The translations under genes were made by a program, and so were the position numbers. A DNA stretch of 64,000 nt from Dyella terrae (lineage in GTDB: Bacteria; Pseudomonadota; Gammaproteobacteria; Xanthomonadales; Rhodanobacteraceae), in assembly GCF_004322705.1 (NCBI RefSeq), contig NZ_SIZZ01000001.1, forward strand, positions 1,364,001 through 1,428,000, read 5' to 3'. Each line of letters begins with the position of its first letter. Positions within the stretch are counted from its first letter, which is position 1. Positions 54,696 through 61,797 of this stretch are shown here, piece by piece. The notes beneath the pieces are model-generated. The model saw nothing but the letters and a program-made list of their open reading frames with translations. It was not told the DNA's origin and ran no database searches.

Positions 54696-55656
54696 AGCCG
54701 CCAGCACGGCGCCGCACTGGGCCCGCCAGAAGGAGCGCGGCAGCTTTGTCCTGATGAAGATCACTGCGGTGATCGCGCGTCGGCTGGGACGCCGCGTGCT
54801 GTCGCCCCTCCTGCATGTGATCGTGCTGTACTTTTTTGCGTCGAGCCGGCGCGGCCGGGCCGCCATCCGCGAGTATCAGACGCGCCTGGCCACCTGGAGC
54901 GGGCGTCCGGAACTTCAGCCGACCACCCGGCGTGTCTTCGGCCAGTTCATGGCCTTCGCCGAATGCCTGCTCGATCGACTTGACGTCTGGAACGGAACGC
55001 TGCGCCTCGAACAGGTCGATATGCGCGACCCCCACGGCGTGCGTCAGCAGTTGCTGGCCAGCCAGCATGAAGGACGCGGCCAGATCCTGGTGTGCACTCA
55101 TCTTGGCAACCTCGACGTATGTCGCGCGATGGCCGAGCTGGGTGAACAGGTGCCACTCAACGTACTGGTGCATAACCAGCATGTGAGCCAGTTCAATCGA
55201 CTGCTGGGCGAGGCCGGCGAGCATCGCATGCGCCTGATCCAGGTGACGGAGCTGGATACGGCACTGATGATGGACCTGGCCCAGCGCATTGACCGCGGCG
55301 AATGGCTTGCGATTGCGGGCGACCGTGTACCGTTGCATGGCGAACGCTGCGTCACGGTCGATTTCCTGGGCCATCCTGCGCCGTTCCCGCAAGGTCCGTG
55401 GCTCATGGCAGGCCTGCTGCGATGCCCGGTCAACCTGATCTGCTGCCTCAAGGTGGACGGTCGCTATCGCATCGAACTGGAACCCTACCTGGCGGCGCCG
55501 GCATGGGCGCGTGGCAAGCGCGATGAGGCGATCCAGTCCTGGGTAGCCGGTTATGCACAGCGACTCGCGGCGCAGTGCCTCGAAGCGCCGCAGCAGTGGT
55601 TCAATTTTTATCCCTATTGGCAAACGCCGCACGTGGAGAACAAGGATGCGCGCTAA
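54688..55656 (+). CDS. LpxL/HtrB-like acyltransferase of the polyene cluster
   Basis: 322 residues. A membrane helix near 33-52 precedes the catalytic domain. The HxxxxD motif is present as THLGNLD near 138, with IAGDRVPLHGER and VDFLGHPAPFPQGPWLMA further on. Lipid A acyltransferase-like proteins in these clusters may attach the polyene or a fatty acyl group to the glycolipid. The start at 54688 overlaps the dehydratase by 8 bp. Confidence 0.88.
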   Translation: MTEAASTAPHWARQKERGSFVLMKITAVIARRLGRRVLSPLLHVIVLYFFASSRRGRAAIREYQTRLATWSGRPELQPTTRRVFGQFMAFAECLLDRLDVWNGTLRLEQVDMRDPHGVRQQLLASQHEGRGQILVCTHLGNLDVCRAMAELGEQVPLNVLVHNQHVSQFNRLLGEAGEHRMRLIQVTELDTALMMDLAQRIDRGEWLAIAGDRVPLHGERCVTVDFLGHPAPFPQGPWLMAGLLRCPVNLICCLKVDGRYRIELEPYLAAPAWARGKRDEAIQSWVAGYAQRLAAQCLEAPQQWFNFYPYWQTPHVENKDAR

Positions 55657-56128
55657 CGGCGTAATCAGCGTTGACACCGAAGTGCTCGTGCCCTTCTTCG
55701 ATGTCGATTCGATGGATGTGGTGTGGCACGGACACTATGTGAAGTACCTGGAAGTCGCGCGCTGCGCGCTGCTGGACCACATCGGCCATAACTACACGCA
55801 GATGAAGCAAGCCGGCTACGTGTGGCCGGTCATCGACGTGCAACTGCGCTACGTACGCGCTGCGCGCTTCGGCCAGAAGATCGTCGTGCGCGCCGAACTG
55901 GTGGAGTGGCATAACCGCCTTAAGGTGAATTACCTGATCAGCGACGTCGCCACGGGCGAACGCATGACGCGCGCCAGCACCGTACAGGTCGCCGTCAACC
56001 TTGCCGGCGACATGCAGCTGGTCTCGCCGCGCGTGTTCACCGATGCGGTCGAGGATTGCCTGAAGCTCCACTCGCTGCTCGACTCCACATCCCATGCCGT
56101 GGTCCACGGCTCGCCAGTGACTGCCTGA
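55646..56128 (+). CDS. 4-hydroxybenzoyl-CoA-type thioesterase of the polyene cluster
   Basis: 160 residues of the hotdog fold. The active-site part is VPFFDVDSMDVVWHGHYVKYLE, with Asp and HxxY as in YbgC/4HBT enzymes. It could free stalled or mis-primed acyl chains or release the product. GGAG lies 7 bases before the ATG, which overlaps the acyltransferase stop by 11 bp. Confidence 0.88.
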   Translation: MRANGVISVDTEVLVPFFDVDSMDVVWHGHYVKYLEVARCALLDHIGHNYTQMKQAGYVWPVIDVQLRYVRAARFGQKIVVRAELVEWHNRLKVNYLISDVATGERMTRASTVQVAVNLAGDMQLVSPRVFTDAVEDCLKLHSLLDSTSHAVVHGSPVTA

Positions 56129-56129
56129 T

Positions 56130-56849
56130 ATGCGCTACGCCAGCCCCACTTACGTCCCCGAAACACGCCTTGGCTTCAAGTTCCTGCGCACGCACACCTG
56201 GCAGCACCATGTCCTTCGCGTCGCCATCAACGACCTCAAGCGACTGATCGGCGAGCCCCTGCCCCAGGGTGGCACGCTCGTCGATGTCGGCTGCGGCCAG
56301 GGTCGATCGTTCAAAGGGCTCACGACAGCCTTCGCCCCCGACAAGCTCATCGGCCTGGACGCCGACCCGCACAGCATCGAACTCTCGCGCGCCGAAGCCG
56401 CGCTCGAAAACATCGGCGTCGAGTTGATGGTTGCCGATTGCGCGAACATCCAGCTGCCTGATGCCTCGGCGGATATCGTGTTCTGCCACCAGACGTTCCA
56501 TCATCTCGTGGAGCAGGAACGTGCGCTCGCCGAGTTCTGGCGCATCCTCAAGCCAGGCGGCCTGTTGCTGTTTGCCGAATCGACCAGGGCCTATATTGAT
56601 ACCTGGGTGATCCGCTGGTTCTTCCGCCATCCGATGGAAGTCCAGAAGAGCGCCGACGAATACCTCGACATGATTCGCGAACAGGGATTCCGCTTCGAGG
56701 CCCGGCACGTGTCGCTGCCGTACCTCTGGTGGAGCCGCTCGCGCGACTTCGGCCTGTTGGAACGCTGGGGCCTGCGCGCGCCGCCGCCGCCCGGCCAGCG
56801 CGAAGAAACGCTCGTCAACGTGGCTGCCTGGAAACCGCAGGCCGCCTGA
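56130..56849 (+). CDS. SAM-dependent methyltransferase of the polyene cluster
   Basis: 239 residues. Motif I is LVDVGCGQGRSF near 53, followed by IGLDADPHSIELSRAE, VADCANIQLP, FCHQTFHHLVEQERALAEFWRILKPGGLLLFAES. It may methylate the aryl ring or its hydroxyl, as seen in some aryl polyenes and xanthomonadins. It lies 1 bp after the thioesterase stop. Confidence 0.87.
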   Translation: MRYASPTYVPETRLGFKFLRTHTWQHHVLRVAINDLKRLIGEPLPQGGTLVDVGCGQGRSFKGLTTAFAPDKLIGLDADPHSIELSRAEAALENIGVELMVADCANIQLPDASADIVFCHQTFHHLVEQERALAEFWRILKPGGLLLFAESTRAYIDTWVIRWFFRHPMEVQKSADEYLDMIREQGFRFEARHVSLPYLWWSRSRDFGLLERWGLRAPPPPGQREETLVNVAAWKPQAA

Positions 56850-58039
56850 TGCAGACCTACCTCAACGAACTCGGCGTGATCTGCACCCTCGGCGAGGGCA
56901 AGCGCGCCGTGGCCGAGGCGTTGTTCGCCGGTGACGACAGCGGCATCCGTCAGGAGACGGGCTGGGTTCCGGGCCGGCAGCTGCCGCTGGGCGCGGTGCG
57001 CGTGCCGTTACCCGCGATGCCGGCGCACCTTTCGGGCTCACGCGACAATCGGAACAACCGGCTGCTGCTGGCGGCCGCGCAGGAGATTGAAGCGCCACTG
57101 CGCGCTGCCGTCGCCGCTTATGGCCCGGCAAGGGTCGGCGTGGTGATCGGCACGAGTACCACCGGCATCCATGAGGCCTGCCAGGGTATTGCCGCCTGGC
57201 GCGCCCAGGGACAATGGCCCGACGACTATCGCTACGCCCACCAGGAACTGGGTGCGCCGGCCGCATGCCTGGCCGAATGGCTTGGGGCCTCCGGGCCGTG
57301 CTTCGGCATATCGACGGCCTGCACGTCGGGCGCGCGCGCGCTGCTCAGCGCGCAACGCCTGTTGCGCATGGGCCTGTGCGATGCCGTCGTCTGCGGGGGT
57401 GTCGACACGCTTGCCGGCCTGCCGATCAACGGATTCCATGCGCTGGAAGCGATGGATTCCGGACGATGCCAACCGTTTTCGCGCAATCGTCGCGGCATCA
57501 ATATCGGCGAAGCCGCTGCGGTCTTCCTGATGACACGCGAACCCTTCCGCATCGCGTTGCTGGGCGGCGGCGCGAGTTCCGATGCATGGCACATGTCGTC
57601 CCCTGATCCGGAGGGGCGTGGCGCGCAGGCGGCCATGCAGGCGGCGCTCGACGATGCCGGGCTCAATGCCAGCGACATCGATTACCTCAATCTCCACGGG
57701 ACGGCCACCGAGCAGAACGACGCCATGGAAAGCCTGGCCGTGTCACGCCTGTTCGATGCCGCGCTGCCCTGCTCGTCGACCAAGTCGATGACGGGCCATA
57801 CGCTCGGCGCCGCCGGTGCACTGGAAGCCGCCTTTTGCTGGCTCAGCCTCAACGATGGCCAGGATGAACGCCGGCTTCCTCCGCAGCGATGGGACGGCCA
57901 GGCCGATCCGACACTGCCACCGCTTGCGTTCACCCACGTGGGCAGCGCCTTGCCCGCGACAGGCGTGCGCCGACTGATGAGCAACTCCTTTGCGTTCGGT
58001 GGCAATAATGCCGCCGTCATCCTCGGAGACGCGACGTGA
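56849..58039 (+). CDS. Beta-ketoacyl-ACP synthase 3 (KS), ApeR-type
   Basis: 396 residues. Catalytic residues: Cys in GISTACTSGARA near 157, His in NLHGTATEQND near 276 and GHTLGAAG near 316. It groups with the KS found at the end of aryl-polyene clusters beside ApeP and ApeQ; this third KS may start the chain or work on a different length. The ATG shares one base with the previous stop. Confidence 0.9.
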   Translation: MQTYLNELGVICTLGEGKRAVAEALFAGDDSGIRQETGWVPGRQLPLGAVRVPLPAMPAHLSGSRDNRNNRLLLAAAQEIEAPLRAAVAAYGPARVGVVIGTSTTGIHEACQGIAAWRAQGQWPDDYRYAHQELGAPAACLAEWLGASGPCFGISTACTSGARALLSAQRLLRMGLCDAVVCGGVDTLAGLPINGFHALEAMDSGRCQPFSRNRRGINIGEAAAVFLMTREPFRIALLGGGASSDAWHMSSPDPEGRGAQAAMQAALDDAGLNASDIDYLNLHGTATEQNDAMESLAVSRLFDAALPCSSTKSMTGHTLGAAGALEAAFCWLSLNDGQDERRLPPQRWDGQADPTLPPLAFTHVGSALPATGVRRLMSNSFAFGGNNAAVILGDAT

Positions 58040-58503
58040 ACCACTGGCAGGTCAGCGACGTGCTGCCCCATTCGGGCGAGATGATCCTTCTGGATGACAT
58101 CGTTTCCTATGGTCCGGACGACATTGTCTGCACCCGCGCCGTGCGCTCGGGCGACGCCTTTGTCTCGCCGGATGGCAGCCTCCCTGCCTGGGTGGGTGTC
58201 GAGTTGATGGCCCAGGCGATCGCGGCATGGTCGGGCTGCCAGTCGCGCGATGCCGGCCAGCCGGTGCGCCTGGGCTTTCTCCTGGGTTCGCGCAGCTACC
58301 AGTGCACCACCGACACCTTCCCTGCCGATGCGACGCTTCGCATCGCCGCCACCCGCCAATTCAACGACGATGACGGCATGGGCGTATTCGCCTGTGAAAT
58401 CACGGGTGCTGGCGCCCGGGCCCAGGCCCGTCTTACCGTATTCAGCCCACAGGACACGACGCTGTTCGCCCAGTCCGACCACCCGGAAATCCGCCATGTC
58501 TGA
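58036..58503 (+). CDS. ApeP-type hotdog dehydratase
   Basis: 155 residues from a GTG that overlaps the previous stop. Motifs: VLPHSGEMILLDDIV, WVGVELMAQAIAAWSG (helix with catalytic Glu) and LGFLLGSRSYQC. The family member ApeP is one of two dehydratase subunits that install the polyene double bonds. The ApeI-type subunit is encoded earlier in the cluster. Confidence 0.88.
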   Translation: MNHWQVSDVLPHSGEMILLDDIVSYGPDDIVCTRAVRSGDAFVSPDGSLPAWVGVELMAQAIAAWSGCQSRDAGQPVRLGFLLGSRSYQCTTDTFPADATLRIAATRQFNDDDGMGVFACEITGAGARAQARLTVFSPQDTTLFAQSDHPEIRHV

Positions 58504-59224
58504 AACCATCCTGGTCACCGGCTCCAGCCGCGGCATCGGCCGCGCCATCGCACTGCGCCTGGCGCATGCGGGCCATGACCTCGTCCTGCATTGCCGTTCG
58601 CGCCGCGATGAAGCCGAGGCGGTGGAGGCCGACATCCGCGCACTGGGGCGCGAAGCCCGCATCCTCCAGTTCGACATCTCCGACCGGGCCGCTGCCGCGC
58701 AGGCGCTCGAAGCCGACGTGGCTGAGCACGGTGCCTACTACGGGGTTGTCTGCAATGCGGGGCTGACCCGCGATGGCGCGTTCCCGGCGCTCACCAGCGA
58801 CGACTGGGACCAGGTGCTGCGCACCAACCTCGATGGTTTCTACAACGTCCTGCACCCCCTCATCATGCCGATGATCCGGCGGCGCGCCGCCGGACGCATC
58901 GTATGCATCACCTCGGTGTCGGGCCTGATTGGCAATCGTGGCCAGGTGAACTACAGCGCCTCCAAGGCCGGTGTCATCGGCGCGGCCAAAGCCCTGGCCA
59001 TCGAGCTGGCCAAGCGCAAGATCACCGTCAACTGCGTGGCCCCCGGCCTGATCGATACGGACATGCTCAGCGATGACCTTCCCATGGAGGAAATCCTCGC
59101 CATGATTCCGATGCAGCGCATGGGATCACCCGACGAAGTCGCCGCCGCCGTCGCCTTTTTGGTCAGCCCGGAGGCCGGCTACATCACGCGCCAGGTGCTG
59201 GCTGTCAACGGCGGACTCTGCTGA
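58496..59224 (+). CDS. 3-oxoacyl-ACP reductase (FabG/ApeQ-type)
   Basis: 242 residues of the short-chain dehydrogenase family. NADP-binding GSSRGIGRAIA near 9, NAG near 89, catalytic Ser in ITSVSG and Tyr/Lys in NYSASKAG near 150, and a PGLIDTDM tail. It reduces 3-oxoacyl-ACP after each condensation. The start at 58496 overlaps the dehydratase by 8 bp. It is the last enzyme gene of the cluster. Confidence 0.93.
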   Translation: MSETILVTGSSRGIGRAIALRLAHAGHDLVLHCRSRRDEAEAVEADIRALGREARILQFDISDRAAAAQALEADVAEHGAYYGVVCNAGLTRDGAFPALTSDDWDQVLRTNLDGFYNVLHPLIMPMIRRRAAGRIVCITSVSGLIGNRGQVNYSASKAGVIGAAKALAIELAKRKITVNCVAPGLIDTDMLSDDLPMEEILAMIPMQRMGSPDEVAAAVAFLVSPEAGYITRQVLAVNGGLC

Positions 59225-59293
59225 AACGCTTTCCCTCAGGCCCGTCTCGCAGGGACGGGCCTCATCTGCACCCACCCTAAGGAGATCCACCGC

Positions 59294-59737
59294 ATGCATG
59301 CTGTCCACAAGACTGTTCTCGCCGCCCTGCTGCTCACCTTGCCGGTCGCCAGCATGGCCGCCGATCGCATCGTTCATCTGAACTTTGCCGACGTCGTCGC
59401 CGAGGCGCAAAAGAACGGCAACATCGACGGTAGCGTGAAGTTCTACCTCGCGGGCAATACCCCGCAGGGTTCGGTCAAGGTGGTCAAGGAGCACGTGTCG
59501 GCCAATCGCAAGACCAACGCCTTCGGCAAGAAAGACGCCGTGTCGTGTGCCTGGGTTTTGCAGTCGGTGCTCACGGCGCTACAGGACGAGGCCAAGGAAG
59601 CGGGCGCCAATGCCGTCATCGATATCGTCAGCAACTATGACGACGTCGAATACAAGGATGCCGAGAACTACGAATGCCACGCGGGCTTCCTGATGTCCGG
59701 CGTGCAGATGAAAGCCAAGCTGGCCAAGATTCCGTAA
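59294..59737 (+). CDS. Small exported protein at the end of the polyene cluster
   Basis: 147 residues. A signal peptide (MHAVHKTVLAALLLTLPVASMA) is followed by a mature domain with two Cys (AVSCAWVL, NYECHAGF). The segment EAKEAGANAVIDIVSNYDD resembles the YbjQ-like fold. Homologs in Xanthomonadales are often named excinuclease ATPase subunit, a name not supported by any ATPase motif here. AAGGAG precedes the ATG. It lies 69 bp after the reductase and may be cotranscribed. Confidence 0.78.
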   Translation: MHAVHKTVLAALLLTLPVASMAADRIVHLNFADVVAEAQKNGNIDGSVKFYLAGNTPQGSVKVVKEHVSANRKTNAFGKKDAVSCAWVLQSVLTALQDEAKEAGANAVIDIVSNYDDVEYKDAENYECHAGFLMSGVQMKAKLAKIP

Positions 59738-59747
59738 GACGGTCCAC

Positions 59748-59774
59748 GAAGCCGCCGCATCGCGCGGCGGCTTC
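59748..59774. terminator. Perfect hairpin at the end of the polyene cluster
   Basis: GAAGCCGCCGC/GCGGCGGCTTC, 11-bp arms and a 5-nt loop, between convergent genes. No T-run. Confidence 0.6.
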
Positions 59775-59779
59775 GCCAC

Positions 59780-60361
59780 TCAGATCGGCAGCACGGCGTG
59801 CCCGTGTTGCACGGGAAAGCGCTGCGAAGCCAACGCCACGTCGTTGCAGAAGTGCTCCAGCGTTTGCTGGCTCACGACGAACTTCAATGTGCTAACCGCT
59901 CGCATCGCATCCGAAAGGGCGTGGAGACTGACGCCGGAACCCGGCGCGACCATCACGACGGTGACGGCAATGCAATCGTCGCTGACCAACCGCTGCAGAT
60001 GCATGCCCAGGCAGTCGCCCGTACTGCCAAGCCGCAGTTCGTCGTGACGCTCGTCCCTGTAGATCGACAACTTGCGATGCCAGGCCAGCAGATCCACGGC
60101 CGACAGCAGGCTTCCGCAGGCATGCATATCGCCCATGCCCGTCACGCAGCTGGCGTCGGCCAGCAGTGCGTTGCGTTGCCAGGCATCCGCCGCACGAGGC
60201 GCCGCGCGGCCAAACAGCGACAGGTTGAAGCCACCCAGGGTGACCACCAGATGCGCGACGGCGTCACGGGAACCCGTCGCGGGCTCCGTGTCACGAAATC
60301 CAAACAGGGTAACGAGGCCTCCGAGCAAGCTCGGAAGCACTAGCAGGCCTCTGGTGTCCAT
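59780..60361 (-). CDS. Hypothetical protein
   Basis: 193 residues, not recognised. Near the N terminus are hydrophobic stretches (LLVLPSLLGGLVTLFGF and VAHLVVTLGGFNLSLFG). Two Cys lie near CVTGMGDMHACG, and a later VSDDCIAVTVVMVAPGSGVSL segment is strongly hydrophobic. The start at 60361 has GGGGAG close upstream; the open frame reaches 60538 but the extra N terminus is not protein-like. Residue use is normal, so I take it as coding, though no family can be named. Confidence 0.55.
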   Translation of the reverse strand: MDTRGLLVLPSLLGGLVTLFGFRDTEPATGSRDAVAHLVVTLGGFNLSLFGRAAPRAADAWQRNALLADASCVTGMGDMHACGSLLSAVDLLAWHRKLSIYRDERHDELRLGSTGDCLGMHLQRLVSDDCIAVTVVMVAPGSGVSLHALSDAMRAVSTLKFVVSQQTLEHFCNDVALASQRFPVQHGHAVLPI

Positions 60362-60600
60362 ACTCCCCGGGTCCCCACCTCTTGGTGCGCCGAAGCTTGA
60401 GGCTTGGCAAGGGTTTGCGCAATCGGACAGTTTCGGGGGGCGCCGATGCCATGAACGGGTCAACGTTTGCCGCGTGATGCCGTCCACAAGCCGCGCCACG
60501 ATAACGTTTACCTGGATGCTCCGCTCCGCTTGATGCACCGCGCCAAGGGGGAAGGGTCGCCCTGCGCTACGATAGCGGACCCCATCCCCCGGAGTGAGCG

Positions 60601-61758
60601 ATGCGCCCGTTTCCCCTTGGTGACGAGATCGACATGCTGCGCGACAGCGTGCACGCCTTTGCGGAAAAGGAGATTGCGCCGCGCGCCACCCAGATCGATC
60701 ACGACAACCATTTCCCGGCCGACCTGTGGCGCAAATTCGGCGAGATGGGCCTGCTTGGCATGACGGTGCCGGAAGAGTACGGCGGCACCGGCATGGGCTT
60801 CCTGGCCCACATGGTCGCCATGGAAGAGATCTCCCGGGCGTCTGGTTCGGTCGGCCTTTCTTATGGCGCCCACTCCAACCTGTGCGTGCAGAATCTCTAC
60901 CACAACGGTAACGAAACCCAGCGACGCAAGTACATCCCCAAGCTGTGCAGCGGCGAATACGTCGGCGCGCTGGCCATGAGCGAACCGGGTGCCGGTTCGG
61001 ACGTCGTGGGCTCGATGAGCTGCCGCGCCGAGCTCAAGGGCGACGTGTGGGTCGCCAACGGTTCGAAGATGTGGATCACCAACGGACCGGACGCCGATGT
61101 GCTGCTGGTTTACATGCGCACCGCGCCCCGTGTCGCCGGCAGCCGCTGCATGACGGCCTTCATCATCGAAAAGGGCATGAAGGGATTCAGCACCGCGCAG
61201 AAGCTCGACAAGCTCGGCATGCGCGGCTCGAACACTTGCGAGCTGGTATTCGAGGATTGCGAAATCCCGGCTGAAAACATCGTCGGCGAAGTCAACGAAG
61301 GCGTGCGCGTACTGATGAGCGGCCTCGACACCGAGCGCCTGGTGCTCTCGGGCGGCCCCATTGGCATCATGCAGTCCGCCATGGACCTCACGTTGCCGTA
61401 CGTGCGCGAGCGCAAGCAGTTCAATGCGCCCATCGGCACGTTCGGCATGATGCAGGCCAAGGTGGCTGACATGTACACCGCGCTGCAGTCGTCGCGTGGA
61501 TTTGCATACATGGTGGCGCAGCAGTTCGACAGCGGCCTCAAGTCGCGCATCGACCCGGCCGCTTGCCTCCTCAATGCCTCGCAGAACGCCGTGAAGGTGG
61601 CTCTTGAAGCGATCCAGGCACTGGGTGGCAATGGTTACATCAACGAATTTCCGGCCGGCCGCCTGCTGCGCGACGCAAAGCTTTACGAAATCGGTGCAGG
61701 TACCAACGAAATCCGCCGCATGCTGATCGGGCGCGAGTTGTTCCACGGTAAGTCGTGA
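60601..61758 (+). CDS. liuA: Isovaleryl-CoA dehydrogenase
   Basis: FAD enzyme of leucine breakdown: isovaleryl-CoA to 3-methylcrotonyl-CoA. 385 residues. FAD-binding [13 protein letters not shown] and [10 protein letters not shown] are present. The catalytic Glu is in [12 protein letters not shown] near 240, the site used by isovaleryl-CoA dehydrogenases. The C-terminal loop [21 protein letters not shown] has Gly where other acyl-CoA dehydrogenases keep the catalytic Glu. GGAG lies 6 bases before the ATG. The rest of the liu operon is not downstream: a convergent gene follows. A half-palindrome ACGTTTAC at 60504-60511 recalls LiuR sites, weakly. Confidence 0.92.
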   Translation: MRPFPLGDEIDMLRDSVHAFAEKEIAPRATQIDHDNHFPADLWRKFGEMGLLGMTVPEEYGGTGMGFLAHMVAMEEISRASGSVGLSYGAHSNLCVQNLYHNGNETQRRKYIPKLCSGEYVGALAMSEPGAGSDVVGSMSCRAELKGDVWVANGSKMWITNGPDADVLLVYMRTAPRVAGSRCMTAFIIEKGMKGFSTAQKLDKLGMRGSNTCELVFEDCEIPAENIVGEVNEGVRVLMSGLDTERLVLSGGPIGIMQSAMDLTLPYVRERKQFNAPIGTFGMMQAKVADMYTALQSSRGFAYMVAQQFDSGLKSRIDPAACLLNASQNAVKVALEAIQALGGNGYINEFPAGRLLRDAKLYEIGAGTNEIRRMLIGRELFHGKS

Positions 61759-61764
61759 GTACCG

Positions 61765-61790
61765 GGAGGGGCCGCCGTCGCGGTCCCTCC
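61765..61790. terminator. Hairpin between liuA and the autotransporter gene
   Basis: An 11-bp stem (one G-U pair) with a 4-nt CGTC loop between convergent stops. It probably ends both transcripts. Confidence 0.5.
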
Positions 61791-61797
61791 TCTGCAG

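Larger units (their letters stand above)
45420..59737 (+). other. Aryl-polyene (xanthomonadin-like) biosynthetic gene cluster
   Basis: Eighteen same-strand genes, nearly all overlapping or within 35 bp, encode a type II polyketide system plus membrane delivery. The set has two acyl carrier proteins, three ketosynthases, a chain-length-factor-like subunit, ApeI- and ApeP-type dehydratases, a FabG-type reductase, a thioesterase, a glycosyltransferase, two acyltransferases, a methyltransferase, a LolA-like carrier and an MMPL exporter. This is the known aryl-polyene gene set. No acyl-ACP ligase or starter-acid gene is included in the window. Confidence 0.9.

Noticed and set aside
59798-60343. 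181-codon plus-strand frame
   Set aside because: It is antisense to the hypothetical gene at 59780-60361, is very rich in Arg, Gln and His, and has no ribosome site.
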